Numbered from the stretch's first letter, positions 1-6,425 are shown. The stretch: 9,156 nucleotides of DNA from Bdellovibrio sp. (GCA_019104905.1 JAHRXB010000219.1:1-9156), one strand, 5' to 3'. Notes: a model not told the origin generated them from the letters alone. Numbers and translations: made by a program.

Positions 1-376
1 AAAAAAACCATCCATACAGAAACACGAAGTGCTGTGGCTTCACTGAGCCCGGAAGAAATCCAAAATCCAGACTAGCGCTAAGAATCCATACGACCGCGAA
101 AAAAAATAAACTTGTCAGATACATGAAGGTCAAAGCCGCACTGAGAGTTTTTCCGACTCGTTCCTTTTTTCCAGTAATATTTTGATAAGCCACTCTAGCT
201 AGGCCAAATGTCAAAAGAAGACTTACAGCAAAATAGAATGATCCGACAAAAGAGATGACTCCCCGTCCCTCCGGCCCATAGAGATAGGAAGAGATCAAAA
301 AGACCACAAAGGCGGATAAGATGATGCTCGATCGCAAGAACGTCGAATACGCAAACTTCGTGATACTTCTCATCAT
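1..376 (-). CDS. Polysaccharide flippase (Wzx-like), N-terminal part, truncated by window edge
   Basis: An open frame reads leftwards from ATG at 376 (a second ATG follows at 373) for 125 codons without a stop and leaves the window. The protein begins MMRSITKFAY and has three hydrophobic segments, at roughly residues 17-33, 40-62 and 78-102. The loop after the first segment reads YGPEGRGVISF, and this N-terminal pattern (first helix, then a G-x-E-G-x-G turn) is characteristic of Wzx/MATE-like polysaccharide exporters. Such proteins flip undecaprenyl-linked oligosaccharides across the inner membrane. The start lies 15 nt after the stop of the O-antigen ligase-like gene, so the two probably share a transcript. 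No good Shine-Dalgarno is visible, and an in-frame TTG at 382 is an alternative start. The family assignment rests on topology and the turn motif only, since most of the protein is missing. Confidence 0.72.
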   Translation of the reverse strand, partial: MMRSITKFAYSTFLRSSIILSAFVVFLISSYLYGPEGRGVISFVGSFYFAVSLLLTFGLARVAYQNITGKKERVGKTLSAALTFMYLTSLFFFAVVWILSASLDFGFLPGSVKPQHFVFLYGWFF

Positions 377-391
377 ATACAATTGTCCAGA

Positions 392-1606
392 CTATGATTT
401 CCTAGCTTCTCTCAATGCCAAAAATGGAAACAGGGTAATCATCTCGTAACTTCCAAATGAACTGTAAAAAACAAACATCACAAGATGAGCCGCCAATACA
501 ACAAACACCACACTGCCTGCAGGACTACACCTTTTTAGAGAGCCAGCCCCTCTACTTATAGCCACAAAGCCAAAATACCCCCAAAACAGAAGCGAATAAA
601 CAATCCCCATCTGCACCAAGACTCCCAGATAGCTCGAATGCTGGTCACGATAGCTGAACTCTACTTTGGTGTACTTCTCGACATATTCTTGAGGCTGTTT
701 ATCTAAGAACTCTCGCAGTGGCTGCTCCACCGACTCAAATCCCGTTCCAAACCATGGCTGCTCTTTGTAGAAATCCAACGCCACTTTCCACATATGCAAG
801 CGCCCGGCATTAGAGGCATCCGCCGAAGTAACACGCCCTGACTCATCCGTCTTCACGGACCCAATTGATGTAATACGAGTGCGCAAGCCCTCATTTGAGA
901 AAACCAACACCACACACAAGGCAAGAAACGCCAGATAGTACTTAAGAAATCGCGGGGTCAAAATACAGTACAACGTAAACCCCACCCCAAACGCCAACCA
1001 CGGGGCGCGGGTATTTGATAAAATCAGACAAACAAACCCGAGAGCAAACAACGTCAACACGACGACTTTTTCGTAAGTCTTTTGAAGTTTTTGAGAACCG
1101 TATATCCCGAAAAGAGCCAAGGTCGTTACCGCCAAAAAGACTCCCCAGCGGCCAATGTCCCAGAAGCTGTCAACCCGCACGGCACTGCTAAAGACTGCGC
1201 CGTGAACAGTGATAAACGTGTACAGGGATTTCCCGCACGCGATGATAAAACCTAAAGCCAGGGCGACAAATCCAAGCCTCCAGTCCTTTGGGCGGCGAGA
1301 CACGAGGTAAGCCGGAATCACCAGCAAAGGCCACGGCCAACTGTAAACCACCTTCAAACTGCTCGCTACGCCCCCCAAAGAAAACAGATTACAGAGGATT
1401 GCTAGGGGGTACAAAGCCACAGCTCCGACCAAAAACTTCTGCTTTCCAAAGTCCTTCCAATCAACATAGAAAGCCGAAAGCAAAATCAACAAGACACCAA
1501 AAATACTTAAACCACTTTTTGAAGTATAAACAGACACACAAAATAGGAAGAGAACAATCTTCCAAAAAGACTCTACGTACTTGTTCTTAATAGTGATTTC
1601 GCTCAT
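392..1606 (-). CDS. O-antigen ligase / Wzy-like polymerase family membrane protein
   Basis: 404 residues, a normal length for the WaaL/Wzy (Wzy_C) superfamily. It has about ten to twelve hydrophobic segments and one large hydrophilic loop (about 240-328) near the C-terminus, the hallmark of the family. Family-like motifs are SNTRAPWLAF (197-206, with Arg200), NAGRLHMW (266-273), PWFGTGF (284-290) and DQHSSYLGVL (321-330, with His323). WaaL proteins join O-antigen to lipid A-core on the periplasmic side, while Wzy relatives polymerise O-units; sequence alone does not separate them. The start is the ATG at 1606, with no clear Shine-Dalgarno (CCGGGG abuts the ATG). A TATAGT at 1618-1623 could be a -10 giving an almost leaderless mRNA, but the -35 is poor. 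The partial flippase follows 15 nt downstream, supporting a glycan export and assembly operon. Confidence 0.88.
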   Translation of the reverse strand: MSEITIKNKYVESFWKIVLFLFCVSVYTSKSGLSIFGVLLILLSAFYVDWKDFGKQKFLVGAVALYPLAILCNLFSLGGVASSLKVVYSWPWPLLVIPAYLVSRRPKDWRLGFVALALGFIIACGKSLYTFITVHGAVFSSAVRVDSFWDIGRWGVFLAVTTLALFGIYGSQKLQKTYEKVVVLTLFALGFVCLILSNTRAPWLAFGVGFTLYCILTPRFLKYYLAFLALCVVLVFSNEGLRTRITSIGSVKTDESGRVTSADASNAGRLHMWKVALDFYKEQPWFGTGFESVEQPLREFLDKQPQEYVEKYTKVEFSYRDQHSSYLGVLVQMGIVYSLLFWGYFGFVAISRGAGSLKRCSPAGSVVFVVLAAHLVMFVFYSSFGSYEMITLFPFLALREARKS

Positions 1607-1617
1607 CCCCGGACGAT

Positions 1618-1623
1618 ACTATA
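1618..1623 (-). promoter_or_regulatory. Possible -10 box for the ligase-like gene
   Basis: Read on the minus strand this is TATAGT, ending 11 nt before the ATG at 1606, so the expected start point would leave a leader of about four bases. Seventeen bases upstream the hexamer is TCACCA, a poor -35. It is the only promoter-like site found between the nucleotidyltransferase stop and this gene. Confidence 0.25.
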
Positions 1624-1682
1624 AAACCCAAGAAGGTGCCTGGTGATTTTTTCAGTCTACGGCGCGTTATTCTCACTGCCGT

Positions 1683-1700
1683 GCTGCGACAAAGCGCAGC
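1683..1700 (-). terminator. Hairpin directly after the nucleotidyltransferase stop codon
   Basis: On the minus strand GCTGCG and CGCAGC pair around the loop CTTTGT, starting at the base after the TAA at 1701-1703. The stem is six perfect GC-rich pairs. No T-tract follows, so it is not a convincing intrinsic terminator; it could instead protect the mRNA 3' end or attenuate read-through into the ligase gene. Confidence 0.35.
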
Positions 1701-2282
1701 TTAGCTTCGATCAGTAAAGCCAATCTTCACCTTAGCGACGTTCATGGCTTCATCACCAAATAACCTGGATATAACATCCAAAAGATTCATCATCTTGCCC
1801 CTTGGGTCTCCAACTGCGGCAACAGTGATATACTCTTTACTAAAAATATTTATGAGCTCTTCAAGTTCAAATGGCGATTTTTCGTGAACCGCAACAATGT
1901 CATCCATATCTTTCTGTATTCCACGGTCAATCTTGCTTATCGCCAGATCATACTTGTCCAAGTAATAGACCCTTAGATTTCTCTTTGGAAAATCCAAAAA
2001 CTTCATTCGCGACCGATAACCATCAGGAGGAAAAAAGACTCCCTTACTGGAAAGGTAAAGTTCAAAACCCATCGCTCTTGCCTCAGACTTAAAAATCTCG
2101 TCCAATTGTGGATCTACCGAATTGTCCAGATCCACGTCCTGCGTGAATTTTTGAATGCCATACCCAACAATCGCGGCAGCTCCGCCAATCACAAAGATAT
2201 CTATCTTCTTGTCTATTCTGGCGTCTACCCTGGCAAACAAGCCCTCTAGGTCTTCTTTTTTGACTGGTTCCATGATTCCCAT
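1701..2282 (-). CDS. DUF6036-type nucleotidyltransferase, possible toxin of an HTH/NTase module
   Basis: 193 residues from the ATG at 2282. The N-terminal half has a DNA polymerase beta-type nucleotidyltransferase core: IGGAAAIVGYG (32-42, with the GG pair) followed by TQDVDLD (47-53), whose D49-x-D51 would bind metal. Further on, YLDKYDLAISK (107-117) and KDMDDI (124-129) match the 'DL..sK' and 'kD..Di' elements seen in DUF6036/AbiEii-like proteins. Family members transfer a nucleotide to a protein or RNA target, and some act as toxins. The start was chosen because GGAGG at 2296-2300 lies 13 nt before ATG 2282; a longer frame begins inside the preceding gene, and ATG 2273 would be too distant. 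The 5' end overlaps the upstream HTH gene by 37 nt, implying translational coupling. The toxin role is inferred from this arrangement; the substrate is unknown. Confidence 0.8.
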   Translation of the reverse strand: MGIMEPVKKEDLEGLFARVDARIDKKIDIFVIGGAAAIVGYGIQKFTQDVDLDNSVDPQLDEIFKSEARAMGFELYLSSKGVFFPPDGYRSRMKFLDFPKRNLRVYYLDKYDLAISKIDRGIQKDMDDIVAVHEKSPFELEELINIFSKEYITVAAVGDPRGKMMNLLDVISRLFGDEAMNVAKVKIGFTDRS

Positions 2283-2896
2283 CTCATCAGGTGATCCTCC
2301 AGCGTGCCTCGAACAAGAAAATTCCACCTGCGAGCCGCCGAGTTTTTCTCAAAAAGTTCTTTAAATTTGCTTTTCTCTGCTTCCACTAACAACTGAGGTT
2401 TCTCGCTTCTCATAGGAGATAAAACCTTGAGTGCTTTTTCAAACTTAGGATGAGGCTGAAAAGCATTGGCCATCTCTATAAAATATCCCAGCACGTGGGC
2501 CTCTCCATACTCAAAAGCCAAACCTAACAGCTTATTCAAATCCAATCTCTCTGCATTTGTCGCAAGAACGTAGGGCACCAAGGACTCATATAGCCCCTCG
2601 TGATGAGCCCCTTTGAGCCCCAAAGCCACTGCATTTTCCAAATCCAGACTGCCATCGCCCGAATAAGCAACGGGTGCCCCCGCTCTTTTTAAACTTGCCA
2701 ACACATTCTGCTCAGAAGAGTCTGGCACCACTTCTAAGCGATAGTTCATAGCCTTGGCCAATGACTCAAAATTTCGCAACTTCATATTTCTTGATTTAAC
2801 TGCATCGTAAAGCGCTTGCCGAGACACGCTGGCTTTCTTTTCCAGATTGGAAAAATTTTGACGCTTCACCTGTGCAAAAAACTCAGCTGTCTTCAT
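2246..2896 (-). CDS. Helix-turn-helix protein with C-terminal helical domain, partner of the NTase (candidate antitoxin)
   Basis: 216 residues from the ATG at 2896. Residues about 17-51 form an XRE/Cro-like helix-turn-helix (LEKKASVSRQALYDAV, then LRNFESLAKAM), preceded by MKTAEFF. The remainder (about 65-216) looks all-helical, without a fold I can name beyond its resemblance to HTH partners of DUF6036 nucleotidyltransferases. A longer frame would begin at GTG 2920, inside the operator and upstream of the -10 box, so I reject that start. The promoter fits ATG 2896 exactly (see the promoter entry), and the 24-bp palindrome over the -35 suggests autorepression by this protein, as with many antitoxins. 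It is followed, with a 37-nt overlap, by the nucleotidyltransferase. DNA binding is well supported; the antitoxin role is inference. An AbiEi-like role is possible by analogy, but the domain is not the usual AbiEi winged helix. Confidence 0.78.
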   Translation of the reverse strand: MKTAEFFAQVKRQNFSNLEKKASVSRQALYDAVKSRNMKLRNFESLAKAMNYRLEVVPDSSEQNVLASLKRAGAPVAYSGDGSLDLENAVALGLKGAHHEGLYESLVPYVLATNAERLDLNKLLGLAFEYGEAHVLGYFIEMANAFQPHPKFEKALKVLSPMRSEKPQLLVEAEKSKFKELFEKNSAARRWNFLVRGTLEDHLMRWESWNQSKKKT

Positions 2897-2902
2897 GTTG
2901 AA

Positions 2903-2931
2903 ATTATATCTCGCCCGCACTGTAAAGTCAA
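2903..2931 (-). promoter_or_regulatory. Strong sigma70-type promoter giving a leaderless mRNA
   Basis: On the minus strand TTGACT (2931-2926), exactly 17 bases, then TATAAT (2908-2903). Six bases (TTCAAC) separate the -10 box from the ATG at 2896, so transcription should start at or next to the A of the start codon. No room remains for a Shine-Dalgarno sequence. Only one base of the -35 differs from consensus. Confidence 0.75.
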
Positions 2932-2941
2932 CTTTACAGTG
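2918..2941. promoter_or_regulatory. Perfect 24-bp palindromic operator covering the -35 box
   Basis: CACTGTAAAGT and its exact reverse complement ACTTTACAGTG are separated by two bases (CA). The -35 hexamer of the minus-strand promoter lies at the dyad centre. A bound repressor would directly block RNA polymerase. The likely ligand is the HTH protein encoded immediately downstream, but the divergent XRE protein is an alternative. Confidence 0.72.
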
Positions 2942-3120
2942 TTGATTCTTTATAAGTATGTGTTTTTATTTGGCAATACCAAAAGTGCGCCAAGGCCGCG
3001 TTCGCTACCCACTCCAATGACATTCCACCATTATACCTACCCTTTTCATCACTCTTTACGGAGTATGCCTTTCTGGAGTACTGTGTCAGCGGATAATCAT
3101 CCTTGAAGAGGTTAACAAAC
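2942..3120. other. Divergent intergenic region
   Basis: Spacer between the HTH operon and the XRE gene. It holds a possible plus-strand -10 (GATAAT, 3092-3097, weak -35) and a Shine-Dalgarno for the XRE gene (GAAGAGG, 3105-3111). One frame on each strand stays open over most of this stretch (minus 2934-3122; plus about 2957-3093 without a start codon). I cannot assign either one a family. Confidence 0.4.
3092..3097 (+). promoter_or_regulatory. Possible -10 box for the XRE gene
   Basis: GATAAT lies 23 nt before the ATG at 3121, which would place transcript starts around 3104, just ahead of the GAAGAGG ribosome site. The hexamer 17 bases upstream (CTTTCT) is a poor -35, so an activator or extended contacts would be needed. 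Confidence 0.3.
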
Positions 3121-3444
3121 ATGAGTACTAAAACGAAAACAGTGGGCCTTGCAGAAATTGAAAAACAGTTTGGTCCTCTGACATTTGGAAGACTTTTAAA
3201 GTCCCATCGCCTCGGCGAAGAGCTAACTCAAGTTGAGATGGCAAAACATCTCAAGATGTCCAAACAAAGTCTTAATGATCTGGAGCACGGTCGCAAAATC
3301 CCTTCAATTCGTCGAGCTGTCGAAATTGCAAAAAAGATGGGCGTGATGGAAGAACTCGTTGTGCAACTCATTCTTCAAGATCACGTTACCAGAGAAAAGC
3401 TAAGTTTTACCGTCAGCGTAAGCAAGGGACAAAAAGCATCCTAA
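3121..3444 (+). CDS. Small XRE-family helix-turn-helix regulator
   Basis: 107 residues from ATG 3121, chosen because GAAGAGG ends 9 nt upstream; a TTG at 3103 would extend the frame by six residues but lies in front of that site. Residues about 22-77 are a classical five-helix XRE/HTH_3 domain: FGRLLKSHRLGEELTQVEMA, then KHLKMSKQSLNDLEHGRKIP, in which TQVEMAKHLKMSKQSLNDLE is the helix-turn-helix with Gln/Ser in the recognition helix, then IRRAVEIAKKMG. The C-terminal 30 residues may be a dimerisation or partner-binding tail (REKLSFTVSVSKG). The form resembles HigA/HipB-type antitoxins, but no toxin ORF adjoins it, so it may be an orphan regulator. It is divergent from the HTH/nucleotidyltransferase operon and ends just before a hairpin terminator. 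Confidence 0.85.
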   Translation: MSTKTKTVGLAEIEKQFGPLTFGRLLKSHRLGEELTQVEMAKHLKMSKQSLNDLEHGRKIPSIRRAVEIAKKMGVMEELVVQLILQDHVTREKLSFTVSVSKGQKAS

Positions 3445-3449
3445 ATACC

Positions 3450-3479
3450 GCGCCGCACTTCAAAAAGGTACGGCGTACC
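3450..3479 (+). repeat. 30-bp intergenic repeat, copy 1
   Basis: The stretch begins GCGCCGCACTTC and ends GGTACGGCGTACC; all 30 bases are identical to 6426-6455. It contains the short dyad GGTAC-GGC-GTACC, and a CGCCG at its left end can alternatively pair with the internal CGGCG. Two identical copies in 3 kb suggest a dispersed REP-like or terminator-type element. Confidence 0.75.
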
Positions 3480-3485
3480 CTTTTT
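3462..3485 (+). terminator. Intrinsic terminator after the XRE gene, inside a repeated element
   Basis: AAAAAGGTAC, loop GGC, then GTACC-C-TTTTT with one bulged C. The stem ends in a run of five T and starts 17 nt after the XRE stop codon. It should end XRE transcription and lies within the 30-bp repeat that recurs at 6426-6455. Confidence 0.6.
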
Positions 3486-3568
3486 CCGCAAAGAAAACTA
3501 AAGATAATTTATTGGTGCAACAATTGACAGACATTACAAAACCTGCGAACAAACTTAAAGAGAATTAT

Positions 3569-5008
3569 ATGAAAAATCACCATAGCAATAACATCAACCT
3601 GACATGGACTCTACTTGGAACGATTTTTTTGTTTATCTTTGCCAAATTTTCCGAGCCAGGCCTTGGTATTAGCTCCACAACATATGGAGCTTTGGCGAGA
3701 GATATTCTAGAAAACGCGCATTGGTTCAATCCCACAGTGGGACATAAAATGAATGACCCCCTAGTGGATCATCCATATCTTGTGCTATGGATTGATGCGA
3801 TCTTTTTTAAGCTTTTTGGAGTTTCTGCACAAACCATTCGTTTAACCTCCTCACTATTAGGAATGTTGGGCTTCGTGGCCCTCTTCCGAGGAGTAAAAAA
3901 CATCTTAGGGGAAAATGCCGCATACCTAAGTTGCGTGCTCCTAATGACCATCAACGTATACATGAACTACCACTCCAGCGGATGGCTGGATATTCCCATG
4001 GTAAGTTTCTGCCTCTTTGCATTTTACTTTGTATCAAAAGAGGGATTTAGCCCGCAGAATGGGGCTTTGTCTGGGCTAATGATTAGCTGTGCTGTCTTAA
4101 GCAAAGGGGCCGGTGCATTGGCCGTTTTCCCCATTTTTTTATTTTCTATTCTTCAGTCAAAAAACAAAGTACGTGACTTTATCATTATAAGCACTTGTGC
4201 CTTGCTCCCTTTCTTAGCGTTCACAATTGCTCACTACAACTCCCAGAGGTTCCTGTTTTGGACAGTGTATTTCCAACGTCAATTTGGCGCTCTCAACGAC
4301 ACAGATGCCCAGCTAGCCTCCACGAAACACTATTTTTGGTATGTACTCGAAAGCCTCCGAAATGGCCACTTAGTGGCCATTCTTAGCCTCCCGGGGCTCT
4401 GGTGGCTCACCAAGGCGGGTCACAAGAAAATAGCAGCTCTAATCGGGGGAGTGCTAGTAGTACATATCTCTGCCTACTCCATGAGCTCTCGCCACTATGG
4501 TCAGTACTTACTACCACTTTTTCCCTGGATGGCCGTCGCAGCGGCATTTTTTCTAACATCTTTATTAAAGCATAAGCTCAAGATAGCGATCATCGCCAAA
4601 TACCTGCTGATCCTGGCAATGGTTTTTTTCGTAACCACTGAAATTCTTCCAATACAGGTCCACTCAGCCTCGGGTACCGCCTTTAAATCCCTACAGAAAA
4701 TACTTTATTTTAATCCTCAACTTCAAGTGGCTTATTTTGCGGGAGATGTTGACGATCAGAGTACCTGGGAGGCAGAATCTTCCTACATTCGCTGGTATTT
4801 AAACAAGTGGCCCGTCGCCCTCAAAGAACAAGAGCTGCGCGATAAAATTGCCTCTCTGACCGAAAACGAAGTCATACTCGCGCCAAAGGGGTTTGCACAA
4901 ACTCCCCCTTGTGCACACAGCTCCAAAATTGACGTTTATCTAAAAAACTGCATGGATCTTAAGGTAAATGTTTTAAGCTTTTCCGACCAAAATCAATATT
5001 TACCCTAA
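3569..5008 (+). CDS. PMT/ArnT-like (GT39/GT83-type) membrane glycosyltransferase
   Basis: 479 residues from ATG 3569, preceded by AAAGAG at a suitable distance; a TTG at 3512 would add 19 residues. It has about ten to eleven membrane segments in the PMT_2 layout. After the first helix comes YGALARDILENAHWF (39-53 in this numbering), then VDHPYLVLWIDAIFFKLFG, QTIRLTSSLLGML, and LSKGAGALAVFPIFL, matching the R-Y-A...R-D-M-L, K-P, R-x-x-S and (L/T)KG elements of ArnT-like enzymes. These transfer a sugar from a polyprenyl phosphate carrier to lipid A, glycan or protein in the periplasm. The oddity is that the acidic pair expected just before the conserved Tyr is replaced by ISSTTY (34-39), removing the usual catalytic Asp/Glu. 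SSRHYGQYLLPLFPW, in the second half, is also family-like. It is followed 104 nt later by a GT9 gene on the same strand. Confidence 0.82.
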   Translation: MKNHHSNNINLTWTLLGTIFLFIFAKFSEPGLGISSTTYGALARDILENAHWFNPTVGHKMNDPLVDHPYLVLWIDAIFFKLFGVSAQTIRLTSSLLGMLGFVALFRGVKNILGENAAYLSCVLLMTINVYMNYHSSGWLDIPMVSFCLFAFYFVSKEGFSPQNGALSGLMISCAVLSKGAGALAVFPIFLFSILQSKNKVRDFIIISTCALLPFLAFTIAHYNSQRFLFWTVYFQRQFGALNDTDAQLASTKHYFWYVLESLRNGHLVAILSLPGLWWLTKAGHKKIAALIGGVLVVHISAYSMSSRHYGQYLLPLFPWMAVAAAFFLTSLLKHKLKIAIIAKYLLILAMVFFVTTEILPIQVHSASGTAFKSLQKILYFNPQLQVAYFAGDVDDQSTWEAESSYIRWYLNKWPVALKEQELRDKIASLTENEVILAPKGFAQTPPCAHSSKIDVYLKNCMDLKVNVLSFSDQNQYLP

Positions 5009-5112
5009 CCGAAGCCACGCTACTCCAGACACGCATCTCTTATGAAATTAAATGGCTTTATCTTTTAAACTGTGATTATGATGATGCGGTTAAATATCTC
5101 GGGGGATCATTC
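5009..5112 (+). other. Spacer holding an in-frame, coding-like 5' extension of the GT9 gene
   Basis: The GT9 frame stays open upstream of its GTG start, back to a TAA at 4960-4962, overlapping the end of the PMT-like gene. The translation just before the GTG includes ISYEIKWLYLLNC and DYDDAVKYLGGSF, which looks protein-like. It has no ATG, GTG or TTG, only ATA (4996), ATC (5035) and ATT (5047). A 12-codon ORF (ATGATGATG... at 5079-5116) overlaps the GTG with its TGA, as in translational coupling. Confidence 0.4.
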
Positions 5113-6360
5113 GTGAAATACTCAAAACGCCTTCTCGCGATAGACCACAGCGTGGGGACTCTCATTTGCCACATTCTAGGAGCCTATCATAAGCTGAAGG
5201 CACGCCTTCTTCCTGCTGCAAGTGAATCAAAGCAACCTTGTATTTTAATGATCGAGCTTTTCGAAATGGGAGCAGCCGCTATGCTTGCCCCCTCTTTGCG
5301 TTATGTGAGAAAAAGCCATCTCGAGAGCGAAATTCACATTCTCACGACATCTATGTGTGAGCCAATATGGCGCGAATTGGAAACGGAGTATCAACTCCAT
5401 ATACATTCTATTAAAACTAAATCTCCGGCAGTGTTTGTAATTGGCATGCTGAGACAGATTCTATCTTTGAGAAAATTTAAATTTGACGTCATTATCGACT
5501 ATGAACTTTTCTTTAGAACATCTGCCATCCTATCAGGGCTTTTGAGGGCAAAGTCGCGATCAGGCTTTCTTTGTCCGGGATTTGAAGGTTTGGATCGAGG
5601 AAACTTTTACGAATTTCCCTGTTACTTCAATCAAAACACGCACATCTCTAAAAACTTTCTGGCACTGACCAAAACCGGTCTTTCGAGACAATATGAGCGA
5701 CCGAATTTTAAAGGCTCTATTTCGACTCAAGAAGTTTTGATGCCTCCTCTTCAGAAGTATGCAGAAAAATCAAAGACTATATCTAATAAAATATTAGTGA
5801 GTGTGGATGTAGGTGAAAATCTGGCTGTCAGAAACTACTCACTGATTTCTTACGCTTCAATTCTAAGAGACTTGAAAGCCAAGTATCCTCAATATAGATT
5901 TTACTTTATTGGTACGGCTGATGATAACAAAAGGGTTACCTCCCGCCCTGAAGGTCGAGAACTACTTAGCCTCGGCGAAAATCTTATGGGCCAAACCAAC
6001 TTCAAAGAGTTGATGAATAACATCCATGAGGCTGACCTGCTAATTTGTAATGACAATGGCCCGGCGCACTTTGCAACTCTCACAGGAACAAAAACCGTGG
6101 CTCTCTTTAGTACAGACAGCCCCCGTATGTATGGCCCCCTGGGCGATGCCGTAATTGCATACAGCTACTATCATTGTAGTCCTTGCATTTCAGCCTTTAA
6201 TCACAAGACCACTATCTGCGACAATAATCGATGCTTACAAAGCATATCTCCAAGCTTTGTGACAAAGTTAATAGAAGGCTTTATGAGTGGAAAAGTTGAC
6301 GCTCGCACAGTCAACGGAAGACAACCTTATCTTGAAGATGGGCACCACGAATTCCAGTAG
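5113..6360 (+). CDS. GT9 (heptosyltransferase-type) glycosyltransferase
   Basis: 415 residues from GTG 5113, preceded by GGGGG at 5101-5105. It has the two Rossmann-like halves of GT-B family 9. The N-terminal domain starts at about residue 43 with ILMIELFEMGAAAMLAPSLR, then SEIHILTT and FDVIIDYELFFRTSAIL. The C-terminal domain carries ILVSVDVG (227-234), YFIGTADD, and the signature LLICNDNGPAHFATLTGTKT (309-328), followed by ALFSTDSPRMYGPLG, the nucleotide-sugar binding region. Cys355, Cys358, Cys369 and Cys374 form a CxxC...C....C cluster seen in many GT9 members. These cytoplasmic enzymes add heptose or a related sugar from an ADP/GDP donor to core oligosaccharide. In WaaC an Asp directly follows the first-domain MG; here it is Ala54, which may indicate a divergent subfamily or altered catalysis. 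The true start may lie upstream (see the preceding spacer). The gene converges on the dehydratase-like gene. Confidence 0.85.
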   Translation: MKYSKRLLAIDHSVGTLICHILGAYHKLKARLLPAASESKQPCILMIELFEMGAAAMLAPSLRYVRKSHLESEIHILTTSMCEPIWRELETEYQLHIHSIKTKSPAVFVIGMLRQILSLRKFKFDVIIDYELFFRTSAILSGLLRAKSRSGFLCPGFEGLDRGNFYEFPCYFNQNTHISKNFLALTKTGLSRQYERPNFKGSISTQEVLMPPLQKYAEKSKTISNKILVSVDVGENLAVRNYSLISYASILRDLKAKYPQYRFYFIGTADDNKRVTSRPEGRELLSLGENLMGQTNFKELMNNIHEADLLICNDNGPAHFATLTGTKTVALFSTDSPRMYGPLGDAVIAYSYYHCSPCISAFNHKTTICDNNRCLQSISPSFVTKLIEGFMSGKVDARTVNGRQPYLEDGHHEFQ

Positions 6361-6425
6361 CACCCCAAGGGTCGTCGATAATAACAAACAGTGCTCTAAA
6401 AAATAGGTCTCACGGATTTTTCGCT

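Noticed and set aside
2283..2327. Longer N-terminus for the nucleotidyltransferase (start at 2327)
   Set aside because: It would overlap the HTH gene by more than 80 nt and precede the GGAGG at 2296-2300; ATG 2282 is favoured by that site.
2897..2920. GTG start at 2920 for the HTH gene
   Set aside because: The codon lies in the palindrome and upstream of the TATAAT box, so it would not be transcribed from the evident promoter; ATG 2896 fits better.
2934..3122. 62-codon minus-strand ORF in the divergent spacer
   Set aside because: No ribosome site, no family resemblance, and it runs into the operator of the HTH operon. A plus-strand frame is open over the same stretch, so openness alone is weak evidence.
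3524..3529. Perfect TTGACA as a -35 box for the PMT-like gene
   Set aside because: No acceptable -10 hexamer occurs 15-19 bases downstream; the sequence there is GCGAACAAAC.
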